Positions 35,618 to 46,619 of a stretch of 64,000 nt of DNA are shown one piece after another. The DNA lies in NCBI GenBank assembly GCA_943736015.1, contig OX031057.1, positions 42,370,501 to 42,434,500 on the forward strand, given 5' to 3'. The stretch is from Tridacna crocea (taxonomy: Eukaryota > Mollusca > Bivalvia > Cardiida > Cardiidae). Position 1 is the first letter of the stretch; every line of letters begins with the position of its first letter. Under the pieces are notes generated by a model, which made no database searches, was not told the DNA's origin, and saw nothing but the letters and a program-made list of their open reading frames with translations. Both the position numbers and the translations under genes were made by a program.

Positions 35618-37698
35618 AAAGAAAACAGTAGTTTTCTCAATAACAGTCCAGGTGAAAATTTTGACCCAATGGCAAGGCCATTCTTTACCACAAAGCAATA
35701 ATTACTTTAATCCTGTTTGAGGTTCACAAAATAAAGCCACATTCCAAATAATGTATACAAATCTAAGCGACATGGTTAAAAACAGGAAGGTAATTTTCAG
35801 AATTTCTTACTTTCATATAAATATAATGCCCCTGTAAAACATGAGGCTAATATCGATCCAAGGGCTACAATGTGAAACAAATTCAGAAATGATCCAAAAG
35901 ATTATGTTTTTTGCCGAATTTTGAAATTTCTAATATTATCAACATATCTGTTCATGGCTATCACTCATGCCAAATCATTTTGAAATCCAACTATAAACAT
36001 CAAAGTTAGATTGGCATAAAGGCAATTAATTGATGCTTCAAAGAAAATAACCCTCCCAGGACCGATCTAAGAAACTAAATTTTGTGTTTGCTAGCAAGTG
36101 ATTTTTAGCAAAGAATCTAAAAATCAAGAAAAATATGTCTTGCTGCACTGCTGATCATCTTCAGATAAAGAATACGCAAGAAAAACAGTCCAACACTTGC
36201 ATCAGAGTTATCCTTGTGTATCATACACTCACTCCTATTTGGCTTGCAACATGCAAAATGGAATATTTGGACATTGCATTAAGTGGTGTCTCCAATCAGC
36301 CTTTGCATGCTGTGCAGGTTAATCCAGGATGTTACTTCATGACTATGTTAGATTTTGAGCTGCAGTCAACTTGCAAATCAGAAAATTATATAGAAACGGA
36401 AAGTGTTGTTTTGGATTAGCCTGCACGGACTGCGGAGTTATTGTGTATTGCAGGCCAATGCGTGTTCTTAGCAGCTCTCACTACAATTAAAATGACTAAA
36501 CTAGTCAAGGACTTTTTTACCACCAGGGGGATCACTAAAACTAGACGGAGTAAGTTAGGGTTATAATTCTTCAATGACCTCTTTTTCTGAATAACCTAGG
36601 CATTCCTGGCAATTTTCACCAAAATATCTCAATTGTAAGAGCAGTTTTGACCTCAAAATTTAACAACCATGGAAAAGACCTTCAGAGTTGTCTTTCTTGC
36701 ATGCAACCATACCTACTTAGTAACCTTTACAGCTTGATGAAGTATTATGAAAAAATAAGGACAAATTAAAGGGTTATGCCTTATGGCCTGCACAAAATTT
36801 GACAACTATGGGAGATAACTCATGGAGTCAACAGAGAATTGTGACCCTGATTTTCAACTTTGGGACATGGTTTAAGAATGTGATGTGTTATTGTCTATCA
36901 ATGGTGATCTTTTGTGCCAATTTATTTGGAAATCCATCACAGGAACAACCATCATTATCATAAATGTGACTAAACATTACAAAAATTGACAAAATTCTAC
37001 TGAGCGATCAAGCTTTGTGACCTTGACCTACAAGCTGGTAGTACAGTTGTTCAACAAAACATGTCATCTATCCATCATGGACTAAAAATTGGAACATGCA
37101 GCTGGAAGTTATTCATCATTAATATAAACACAGGTCAGAAACTTCATATTCAGAGCCAATGGCTCTGACGAGAAAATGTTGTGATCTTCTGTTTCTGAAG
37201 AGGTCACAGTGCTCAGTTAAATTTTGTCAATTTTTGCAACCTTTATTAGGGGTAGGAAGCTTCATATTTCAAAGGTTGTGTTTATATTCCTTTTCTGAAG
37301 ATGTCAGCTGAAAAACAACCATAAAACTTGTCAGCTTGTCATTATTTGTAATCCTGTGTTCTTATGTCTTTGAAATTCCAAAAAAAGGAGAATATCATGT
37401 AATGCTCTGGTCTTTCAACATGTTTTCTACACTACAGAAAGTTGTAACAAGTGTATGATGTTGTCTGAATCATTTGTGGTGTGGGTTGACCTCAGCTAAA
37501 ATAATATGTCACAGACCTAAATTCAGTCTACTATTGTTATATAATTGGCAATTAAAAAAGAGTCTTACTGTCCCAAAAGTGTGAATTAACATCAAAAAGT
37601 AACATCGCCTTTGGGGACAGTTATCTGTACTATCTCTGTACCCAGAGGCGACCTGTCAAAAAAATTTAACAGTGCCTTTGGGGACAATTATCTGTACT
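35618..37698. other. No gene recognised
   Basis: A 94-codon frame (36135-36419) overlaps a degraded CAGCCTTTGCATGCTGTGCAGG palindrome (~36297-36327) and is not convincing. 36540-37320 has recurring phrases such as TTGACAACTATGGGAGATAA, typical of an old dispersed repeat. A MITE end (GGATTGTGTGGTAATGGGTTAA) lies at 37701-37721. Confidence 0.4.
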
Positions 37699-37722
37699 AG
37701 GATTGTGTGGTAATGGGTTAAC

Positions 37723-39590
37723 AGTCAGATCATGCACCTGCAACTTACTGACCAGACATGAATAAGTTATTTTAACAGACACATATGTTGACATGTACTC
37801 ACATGGTGGCATACAAAATTTTAATATGATGGGTCCTAATACTGGCAAATGCCCAGCTACTATACAGTCTGTGTAGATCTATACAATGCATGAATTAAAA
37901 GACAAAAAAAATATTGAAATTTTCAACTTCAATCAATTGACATTTTTATTGTATTTGATGTGTTACAAAATGAATCTGTGAAACAACTGCAATTTTCTTT
38001 CGATGCATAATTTTGATTTTGTGGGTTTTTGCTACATATGGCAGGCATTTTCCAGCATTATGCCCATGACAGGATGCCCGTTGGCATTTTGTGGTAGAAG
38101 CATAAAAAGCAGATGCTCCTTACCAGCATTTTCTCGTTCCGCACAATGTTTAATATCAACCCTTCCATGACATGACTACAACTTTTCTACACATTTTAGA
38201 TTTATATTTGTAGATGGTCTACCTCATGGAAATTTAGACGAAGGCTGTCACTTAAACCCTTAATCTGCATTTAATAAATCAGATTTGAATCTGTCACCGG
38301 ATGTACGAAGAAGAGCGGGAAAAATTTATCAATTCAAGGGCGAACTGGACATAGGGCGAATGTAAATGAGGGCTCAAACTAACCTAGAATAGGTTATGGC
38401 GAACTAACTTCAAGAGTTCGTTAACATAATCCCTGATACCATACGCATTACTGAAATTTCACGAGGCGCCATGATCGCCGTAGATCTGTCAGCAATAACC
38501 AAGTGCATTTCTGCGAAAGAATTAGTTTTTTTTTTTGCAATCCCCCGCCATGCCGTTTTGCTTGCCTCGTTCTGGTTATCGAAAATATCAAGGGAGACAA
38601 TTCCTGTAAGTCAAATTTAAGCGATTAATTTGAGTAATTTCTCTTGGACCATTACTCATTCGTTGACATCTTGAACACCGATATGAAATTTGAAGTTGGG
38701 ACGATTTCCATAAAATCTATTTGATGACGATTTCGCTACCTTAGGGACGATTTCTCCTGACACCCTGAACATGGCTGCAAAAATTTTTTCTAGATACACT
38801 TGTTTTTGTGTCAATATTAGTACTGATCGAGCATCTCTGTGTGGTTAAGTAGGCGTACATTTTTACGCTGAACTTTTATGCTGTGATTTCAATTTTAGTT
38901 CAAATGGTCGTAAATTTGATTTAAATGAGCTGTAAATTATAATAACTAAGGCCTACGTCTATAGTACGGAAACTCCCTGCTTATACAGACGTAAATTGAA
39001 TTGCGGACAATTTTAAATATATCAGTAGATCTAATTATAAAAAGATTGAAAATTAGTGACAAAATATATTTTCTTGGTAAATCCATTCTTCATTTTAAGA
39101 GCTGTACCATATAATTTTTGTTCACTGCCATAAATGAAGTCGAGCAATTTCTTATAGGACGAAAAGGCCTAGGTACGAACTTTTTCTAAAATGCATAAGG
39201 GAGGTTACTCAGACCTGCTCTTTGCGATAGGATATGTACGGGTTTTCTCCCTTAGACCATAAATTTCTGCAAACGACGAAAAACTAATATCGCTGTCAGA
39301 GTACTAATAATATTAAGCAGACAAAAAAGGCAATTAAAGTGATTTTTTCTCTTTTTTTTCAGGAAAAATGCAAATCAATTACGCATTCATACTTCAGTAT
39401 TATAAAGAATGAGAAAAGTTATTCAAAGATTCTTTGTAGGACACTTAAAAAAAAATATTGTGACAAAAGGCGAACTAGATCTACTCAGGGATCACATATG
39501 TGTATACCCCTGATCTACTGAAAACATAATGTCACTTGGGTTTTCCACAAATTATGTTATCCATGCAGAATATACTTAAGAAACACATAT
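37723..39590. other. Comparatively repeat-poor; no gene supported
   Basis: Only a MITE core fragment (38105-38150) is recognisable. 38280-39340 looks closer to unique sequence than most of the window, but no frame with splice sites was found. Confidence 0.4.
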
Positions 39591-39803
39591 TTAACCCCTT
39601 ACCACAGAAATTTTAGGCTGGTCCACATTGAAAGCATTTTCATACAACAAAATCACAGTTAAGTAAAAGATGCTGTCTGCCTTTAAAATAGAAGAAAACA
39701 TGATTTGAACATAACACTCATACCATTCTGTTCTACAACAAATTCAGCATTTTCCCCATTTTCCCAAATTGTTTTACAACATCTGCTCTTATGGGCCACT
39801 TTT

Positions 39804-40023
39804 AACTCTTTAATCATATGAGCAAATAATAGACTTGTCCCCATGATGATTGAAGGCATAAATGTAGACATCAATTTACATGTAAATATGGCTTAATAGA
39901 TGGACTTTGTCTTTAATAAATTAGAAAACATTGTGCGAGATGGAGAAAATGCTGGTTACCAGCTAGCATTTTTCCACAATGTTTTTCAAAGGCTTCTTCT
40001 GGGGATGTGTTGTAATGTGTTAA
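39804..40023 (-). mobile_element. TTAA hairpin MITE, decayed
   Basis: TAACTCTTTAATCATATGAG to GTAATGTGTTAA. Hairpin GAGAAAATGCTGGTTACCAG is followed by a 4-bp insertion (CTAG) that breaks the right arm. A half copy (39590-39660) precedes it. Confidence 0.6.
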
Positions 40024-40380
40024 CCTGCTACAAAAGGCATCCACTAAATGGACAGGTCTTTAATTTTGCCATTAGGGACCAAGAGGAAAAATCAATTTTA
40101 GAAAACATTGTGAAAGAAGGTGACAAAACGCTACTAACCAATTTGTACAATATTTTCTATCCACTTAAATCATCGTTTGAATTATATATACATTTTATGT
40201 TGTCATCTGCAAATTTTTTCCATTTGGTCAAGTCCAATGAATTAATGATGATGGTATTTTATACTGCAGCAACATCTAGGGTCATGTAGCGCACAGAAAA
40301 AACAGAGTTGGCGAAGTTCAAAATTTTCTCATTTTGTAAAGAGGTAATAAGCAACACAGGTGCATCTACACTTGTGTGAA

Positions 40381-40614
40381 TTAACCCTTTACCAAACAAT
40401 CCCTGGTTTTTATGACCCTGAGAAAGAAGCTTTTTGAAAACATCGTGGGAAAAGGAGAAAATGCTGGTAACCAGCATTTTCTCCTTCTCCGACAATGTTT
40501 TCTACCCTGCTGGAAACAAATTTCAATTTTTTGCGTTATTTTTATCATGTTGAACATCTGCAAGTGCTTTCAAGTTGAACCAGTTTAAAATTTTGTCGAT
40601 TGGTAAAGGGTTAA
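40381..40614 (+). mobile_element. TTAA hairpin MITE, intact
   Basis: 234 bp; TTAACCCTTTACCAAACAAT to TTGGTAAAGGGTTAA. Arms CATCGTGGGAAAAGGAG / CTCCTTCTCCGACAATG, three mismatches. Confidence 0.82.
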
Positions 40615-40821
40615 GATCAGACTCAAAAAGTGCCATTAAAACTTTGATATACCTTCACGTTAAACATTTATTTTAAATTACAAGCCCAAAAGTTACATGG
40701 TACTTTGGTCAGTTTCTGGTTATCAGTATTTTCTCCCTTTCTTACAATATTTCAAAAGGCTGTTTTCCTTGTGATTGTATGGTGAAGGGTTAGCACGTTT
40801 ACCTGCTTTGAGACTGTCAAT

Positions 40822-41045
40822 CATTTCCCAAACAACATACTTTTGGACTAGACCAAAATGAAAGCATTTGTAGACGACCATTCAACACTTGCTGAAAAGA
40901 TGATTTCTGTCTATGATAGGGTAGAAAACATTGTGTAAAAAGGAGAAAATGCTGGTTACCAGCATTTTCTCCTTTTCCCACAATGTTTTCAAAAGGCTAC
41001 TATTCCAGACCTGTAAAAACCAGTGATTGTTTGGGAAAGGGTTAA
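40822..41045 (-). mobile_element. TTAA hairpin MITE
   Basis: Left TTAA lost (CAATCATTTCCCAAACAACA); right GGGAAAGGGTTAA. Closest in flank sequence to the copy at 5052-5278 (both have TTTCTGTC.ATGAT.GGGTAGAAAAC). Confidence 0.75.
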
Positions 41046-41320
41046 CAGAGCAACAAAAGTTTTTTAGATGCAAAAGCATTTGCAGATGACAAAATGTTAT
41101 CAAATATGGTTCATATCACATTTGTTTGGCAATGAAACAAAATGGGAAAAGAAGGAAATTCTGATTTACTTCCCTATAACTTTTGCAGCCAGCCTATTAT
41201 TTAGGCTGATTAAAATTTGGGTCTATTCAGCAAGTGGATAAAGAAAAGTAATCATAGAGAAATTTCTCCTATCAGCACACTTATTACATACATGTACATG
41301 TAACTGTATGAAACCATTAC

Positions 41321-41760
41321 CAAATTATCCTGTGTTTGAAGGACTCTTACAAAGAAGACTTTTGAAAACATTCTATAAAAAGGAGAAAAGGCTGGTAATC
41401 ATCATTTTCCCCTTTCCAACAATACTATGTACCCTTTCATAGCAAAATCTCATTATGACTAACAGTCAATTATCATTCTGTGGATACCTTCAATTTGACC
41501 AGCTGGTTTGATTTGTATTGGAGATTAATGCCATTTTAACAGGTAAGGTTATATCATGGCTGTCACAATCCAGACTTTTAGCGAGAAGCCTATAAAAAAC
41601 ATTGTGGGAAAAGGAGAAACTGCTGGTAACTGGCATTTTCTCACAATATTTTCTACCCTATCAAAATCAGAAACCATCATATCAAGATTTCATTTGTTGT
41701 CTGCAGATGCTTTCATTTTGGTTCAGTCCAAAAATTTGTCATTTGGTAAAGAGTTTTAAA
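41321..41760 (+). mobile_element. Two decayed MITEs in tandem
   Basis: First: ACCATTACCAAATTATCCTG ... GGAGAAAAGGCTGGTAATCATC. Second (from 41560): TCACAATCCAGACTTTTAGC ... ACATTGTGGGAAAAGGAG ... TTTGGTAAAGAGTTTTAA. The second has lost about 20 bp of its right arm. Confidence 0.55.
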
Positions 41761-42411
41761 GGTTTGAAAGTGTTTAAGAAATGACAAAGCTGAATTCAGA
41801 CTTGTACAAATTTAATTCAAAGCATTTACTGACCACAAATTATTTATAGTTGGTTCAAATGACAGACTTTACCTTTGATGGGTAATAAAGCATTGGGGGA
41901 AAAGGAGAAAATGCTTGTTTCCAACATCCTACCCACAAAGATTCTAAAGGCCTTTTGCTACTAAGGGTTCTAAAAAATTTGGCATTGTTATCGGCGATTT
42001 TCAACAATATGGAAAAAATCAAATTAAAAAAATAAAAGAGCAAGGACTTGCCACATGCAACTGCTCCTTTTCCCACCACAATTCTGATTGTTGCCTTTCT
42101 GCATTAATATTTAATTCTTCTACAAAAATGTAGACTTGTCCAAATTCGAAGCATTTCAAGATGACAATTTCATTGTATCATTGTGGGAATAAAAAAGAAT
42201 GCTAGCTGGTTTCCAGCATTTTTTTTTTTAAGGTTTAAGGATTGTGTGATAGACAACGTTGTGTAGGGTATAAAAAGGGAGTCTAGTGGATCTACAGTAA
42301 GCATTATGGCGAGCTATTCATCACATAAAATTATCAGCTGTGACACTGGTTTTTACATTCTAATTAGTTGGTCACAAAACTTTGGTGTCATTTGATTCAT
42401 AGCTTGCAAGA

Positions 42412-42640
42412 AAATGGGTGGAAGAAGATTTGGACCCAAGAAGATTCGGCTCAAAGCAAAAAGTTGAGAAGATTTGGATCCAAAAAGATTTGGCCCACAT
42501 AGAAGCATCTTCGCAAGCCAAGTTTACGATCACTACATGGATCCTAAGATCCACGTAGTGATCATAAACTTGGCTCGCAAAGATGACATAGGAGAAGATT
42601 CGGCCCAAGTGAGAAGAAGATTTGGCCCCAATTTTAGATT
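42412..42640. repeat. Palindrome flanked by AAGAAGATTTGG-type short repeats
   Basis: 42503-42585: CATCTTCGCAAGCCAAGTTT ... GATCCTAAGATC ... AAACTTGGCTCGCAAAGATG. On both sides AGAAGATTYGGMCCMA recurs several times. The same arms flank a 390-bp element at 58613-59001. Confidence 0.7.
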
Positions 42641-44045
42641 ATGTTCATTGTGTTGATATTAAGAAAACTAGGATAGATCTAGTCTTATATCGGCAACAGA
42701 TCTGCCGACGGTAGAAAACACAAAAATCTGCGCTCAGTACTTAACTGCATCTATAAAAAGTATCGATCCACACCAGCCTGCACAGTGCACACCAGCTGGC
42801 CTAGGTCAAAACATTTTGCTTAGTGTAAAATTTTTGCATGACAAAGTATCTACCAAATGATCAAAATTCATTTTTTTTTGACAAAATCGATTCTTAGCAT
42901 GCAACACCTTGATCAAACAATGCACCAAAAACATTATTATATATTTTAAATGGTAAGCCAAATAATAATCCTCATAACTACAGCTTGTTTCAAGCTGTAG
43001 TTACTAGGTTTTTTGATGTAAGCCAACGATACATGTATGTTATCATCTGAGACGTAAAAATAATAACATTCTCTGATTTTAACCAAATGACTTAGGTTTC
43101 CCTCCATAAAACTTGTTCCAAGGTGTAGTTACGAGGTTTTTGAAGTAAACTGATAATATGTTATCATCTGAGACGTAAAAGTAATAATATTCTCTGAGTT
43201 TAATCAAATGACTTTTGTTTCCATTTTTTAATCTTTTTATTCTTTATTCACAAATGTATTTGTGTGCTCAGAGGGAGGGAAGCACTGAACTACTGAACTG
43301 CAAACTAATATTCTGGTTTAACAAGCTATACCAGTTGTCTGATTTTAATTGAACAAGAAGGAGCAATATAAACCTGTACCAAAGAATTCCATTTTTTGAC
43401 GCCCCGAGGTAACATACATGCTTTTGAAAACATTGCCGAGAAAAAAAGAAAACGCTGGTTTGCAGCATTATCTCTTTTACGCATAATGTTTTCAGAGAGG
43501 CAAAACCATCCTTTTATTCATATTTATTTTACTGTCTGAAAATGCTTTTTAACTGAATAAGCCAAAAACTTTGTAATCTGGTTAACAAGTTATTAAAGGT
43601 GGCCCTTAAAATTTTGGGACAAAAATTTTACAAAATACAAAAAAAATCATCCTTATACTCCTAAAGCCTTTTTAATTTTCATTCATAAAACACAAGTAGT
43701 CAAAAGCCATCTGACAATAAGAGAAATTAAAGATTTACTTCAGCCCAGGTGACACAGACAGGAAACATGGTCTATTTTTACCTGAGTAACTCGCTCATTT
43801 ACATACCCGAAATACACAGATAAAGCTTCAAACATAGCCTCCGAAGAAGACATTATGGAAAATAGTTACATGCTTGTTATGTTATGGAATTTAAGCATCA
43901 TTAGTCTCGTGCTAGTCACTTGACATTCCCACAAAACTTGTTTTTTTTTTTTAATTTCTGGTGCGAATTTCTAAAAATACCTTAAGAGGCTACGTAGCCT
44001 TATAAGGGAACATCATCAAATTTTTTTTTTGTAATTTCATGACTC
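42641..44045. other. No gene; duplicated block and MITE remnant
   Basis: A unit with TAGTTACKAGGTTTTTKAWGTAA plus TGTTATCATCTGAGACGTAA occurs twice (42990-43093, 43118-43213). A MITE core fragment lies at 43377-43600 (AGAAAACGCTGGTTTGCAGC). The rest is AT-rich. Confidence 0.5.
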
Positions 44046-44273
44046 TTAACCCTTTCCCAAATGACAAATTTTGGACTCTTCCAAACCAAAAGAGTTTGCA
44101 GACGACAATTTCACATTTGGAGAAAATGGCAGAAGGTTCTCAAAAAGTTTAGAAAACACTGTGGGAAAAGGAGATATTGCTTGTTAAGAGCAATTTATCC
44201 TTTTCCCACAGTGTTTTCAAAAGACTTTTACTGCAGACAAGTAAAAACCAGGGCTTGTTTGGGAAAGGGTTAA
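44046..44273 (-). mobile_element. TTAA hairpin MITE, third hairpin type
   Basis: 228 bp, TTAACCCTTTCCCAAATGAC to GGGAAAGGGTTAA. Inner hairpin GGAGATATTGCTTGT ... GAGCAATTTATCC, with outer arms CACTGTGGG/CCCACAGTG perfectly paired. Confidence 0.8.
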
Positions 44274-44372
44274 TTATTGATGATTTGTATTGTTTTTTCA
44301 TATATAAATTTCAGTGATATACTGGTACATCTTTTTTAATTTGGTGAGATGTGAAAAATCTAAATACCCGCC

Positions 44373-44568
44373 TCTAAAGGTCCATATTGACAGGCCATTC
44401 TTAAAAACATTCTCAGTCTTACTCCCCAAGATTTCCTGAATTTAAAAGTATCAACTTTTGATTGGCTAAATCATTTGGTATAGCTTAGAAGTTGTATTAC
44501 TTTCAGAAAATTCCACAGAAAAAGACTGAGAACACAATTTAAGCATGGTTGATAAATACAGAGCCTTG
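44373..44568. mobile_element. MITE of the GATTGGCTAAA family, diverged
   Basis: Layout as in 44843-45039: CATTCTCAGTCTTACTC near the left, TGATTGGCTAAATCATTTGG in the middle, AAAGACTGAGAACAC near the right. Confidence 0.6.
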
Positions 44569-44618
44569 TACATTGTATTATAACCCTTAAAGCGCTGGGA
44601 CCGAATTAACTTGTCTTT

Positions 44619-44665
44619 GTGGACAGTGTAGATCAAGATCAACATCTTAGATCTACACTGTCCAC
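44619..44665. repeat. Palindrome GTGGACAGTGTAGATC type
   Basis: GTGGACAGTGTAGATCAAGA ... TCTTAGATCTACACTGTCCAC, about 21-bp arms. Relatives: 46825-46897, 58424-58468, 61518-61581, 62058-62122 and older ones near 1700, 3430 and 18030. Confidence 0.7.
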
Positions 44666-44842
44666 TGTTTTGTTAATACTCTGGCAAAAAAAAACCTTTG
44701 GTACAGCAATATTACATATGTTTTTCCTATTTGAAAATATCTCTTGTTTTAATCCAGCATTTTAAGGGATAAACTTTGTTCTGATTCTACATTAACAAAC
44801 TTGCCATGTGAATGACTAAAACAGAACATTTCCACAATCACT

Positions 44843-45039
44843 GGGCCCCTATTCACCGACCATTCTCAGAACGTTCTTAGTCTCTGTCTCCAGAATTTTC
44901 TAAATTTGAAAATAACACAGCTTCTGATTGGCTAAAACAAGTGGTATAGCCAATCAGAAATTATGTTACTTAAAATGCAGAAAATCTTTGAGAATTAGAC
45001 TAAGAATATTCTTAAGAATACTTGGTGAATGCAGGCCCA
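44843..45039. mobile_element. MITE of the GATTGGCTAAA family, best copy
   Basis: GGGCCCCTATTCACCGAC to TTGGTGAATGCAGGCCC; inner arms CTTAGTC / GACTAAG and a central TGATTGGCTAAA ... TATAGCCAATCA. About 197 bp. Fragments elsewhere: 27150-27300, 44373-44568, 51411-51523. Confidence 0.72.
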
Positions 45040-45120
45040 GATACCTGGTTCTTGAATTTGGATTTTAAATAGACTATGTGTGGTATATGTAGTATGTAAC
45101 AGTTCTCACAAGCAGCTGTC

Positions 45121-45183
45121 ACTGGCAGGGTTTGAACCCTGGACCTCTGGGTCTCAAGGTGAATACTCTACCACGCCGTTACA
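45121..45183 (-). repeat. tRNA-derived SINE head
   Basis: Minus strand: A-box GCGTGGTAGAGTATTC (45176-45161) and B-box AGGGTTCAAACCCTG (45140-45126) at tRNA spacing. The acceptor stem does not pair, so this is not a functional tRNA gene. Confidence 0.55.
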
Positions 45184-45639
45184 AAAGCTAGCTTTATAGC
45201 AAGGCGCAAGTGTTCCCTTATACCAACACATGCTATACATTTATATGTATCTGTAGGATAGACCAGTATACTACAGGTATATTTCATGAACCCTCTTCAA
45301 CAATAACAATAGAAAGAAAACAATATATCTCTAAGAAACAACACATTTTCTGTACACACAAAATTAAACATCTCAATAATACAACCTTTCATTTAAATCT
45401 TCATATGGAGCTTCAACAAAGTTGTGAGTCTTTAGTAACTTTAAATGTATTATTCAACCTCCAATCTTAGATCTTCTCACCCCCAATGAAGGAGTGCGCT
45501 AGCCAGGGTCCAGGCAGTGATAATCTTTGAATCACTCATGGCGGTTTCCTTTCACTGTCCATACAGATCTGTCTCAAAATGGCTCACCGCTTCCGTAATT
45601 ATTCCTCATTCTTGACACAGTAACGTCCAAATTGTATTA

Positions 45640-46355
45640 ATGCTATACCAAATGACAAATTTTAGACTGGTCAAAATTGGAAGCATTTATTGACGACAAA
45701 ATAAACATAACCTAAAAATTGAAATTTGTTTCAAGCAGGGTAGAAAACATTGTGTGAAAAGGAGAAAAAGCTGGTCACCAGCATTTTCTCCTTTTCCCAC
45801 AATGTTTTCAAAAATGCTTTTATATCAGGATTGTGAACACCAGGGATTGTTTGGTAAAGCATTGAAGGAAAAATGATCTGGCTGGAACTCAGGGTAGGGT
45901 ACCCCAATTTTTACTATTGAAAATATGATTGGTAGTAAATGTAATTACATCAGAGCTTCTAATTTTATAGGTAAAGAGGGGCTACTTAACTGGTTTTCTA
46001 TCTAAGTGCATATCATGTTCTTTGCCAAGAGCTTGGCAATTTTCAACATATTACAGTTCCACCAAAACATTTCAATGTCCTGTCATATATTTCTCCTTAG
46101 AAACGATATCGGATAAGAAACAAATGCTTGCAAAGAGCAATTGTTTGTTTTCCAGCAAAGTTTGCCGTATCATTTGAAAAAGAACATTTTTCCATTTCCT
46201 GTACATGCTTTTTTTTGCACTTGCTATACACAGACGGTTAAATATTACATTTAAACCACAAATCTTGTTCAACCTTCACTGAAGTAACAAATCAGTGCAA
46301 AAACTGAAAGTACATTATTTGTTGATTAATTAATTAATTCTCAGTTAATTGGTAA
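45640..46355 (-). other. CCN 3' flank and probable 3' UTR
   Basis: About 700 bp after the CCN stop have no coding signal. No AATAAA was found between the stop and 45692. The first canonical signal on the minus strand is at 45691-45686, inside a TTAA-type MITE (45645-45865). An AGTAAA variant occurs near 45908-45913. Where transcription ends cannot be decided from sequence alone. Confidence 0.35.
45645..45865 (-). mobile_element. TTAA hairpin MITE near the CCN 3' end
   Basis: GCTATACCAAATGACAAATT to TTTGGTAAAGCATTGAA. Arms CATTGTGTGAAAAGGAG / CTCCTTTTCCCACAATG, centre GGTCACC. TTTATT at 45686-45691 supplies an AATAAA on the minus strand. Confidence 0.72.
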
Positions 46356-46619
46356 CTACAGCTTATCGTCATGGTCTTTTACATAACACTGTCTGTCACA
46401 GCGACAGCTTTTGATCCACATCAATGCAAACATCTGTCGTCTACCGTCGCCACATTCGAACTCCACCCTCCGCCGTGTTTTTGTTCTTCTAGGATAACAA
46501 CATCTGGTCTTCTTACAGTTAGTGCAGAACTTAAAGTTCAGTTCTCTAACACTTACACAGTCCTCATACTTGATGCGCTTTCTCTGCTTTGTTCGTGTTG
46601 TTGGGGAGCATTTTCCATG
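46356..46619 (-). CDS. CCN: CCN exon 6: C-terminal cystine knot and stop
   Basis: Acceptor CTCTACAG precedes CATGGAAAATGC, phase 0. The 87 codons end at TAG 46358-46356. Ten cysteines have CT-module spacing: HGKC, EDC, FCTNC, RCC, FEC, SCRC and RQC. The stretch is strongly basic (KTRRRVEF, KQRKRIK), consistent with heparin binding in family members. The tail after the last cysteine is short (YVKDHDDKL). Confidence 0.94.
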   Translation of the reverse strand, partial: HGKCSPTTRTKQRKRIKYEDCVSVRELNFKFCTNCKKTRCCYPRRTKTRRRVEFECGDGRRQMFALMWIKSCRCDRQCYVKDHDDKL

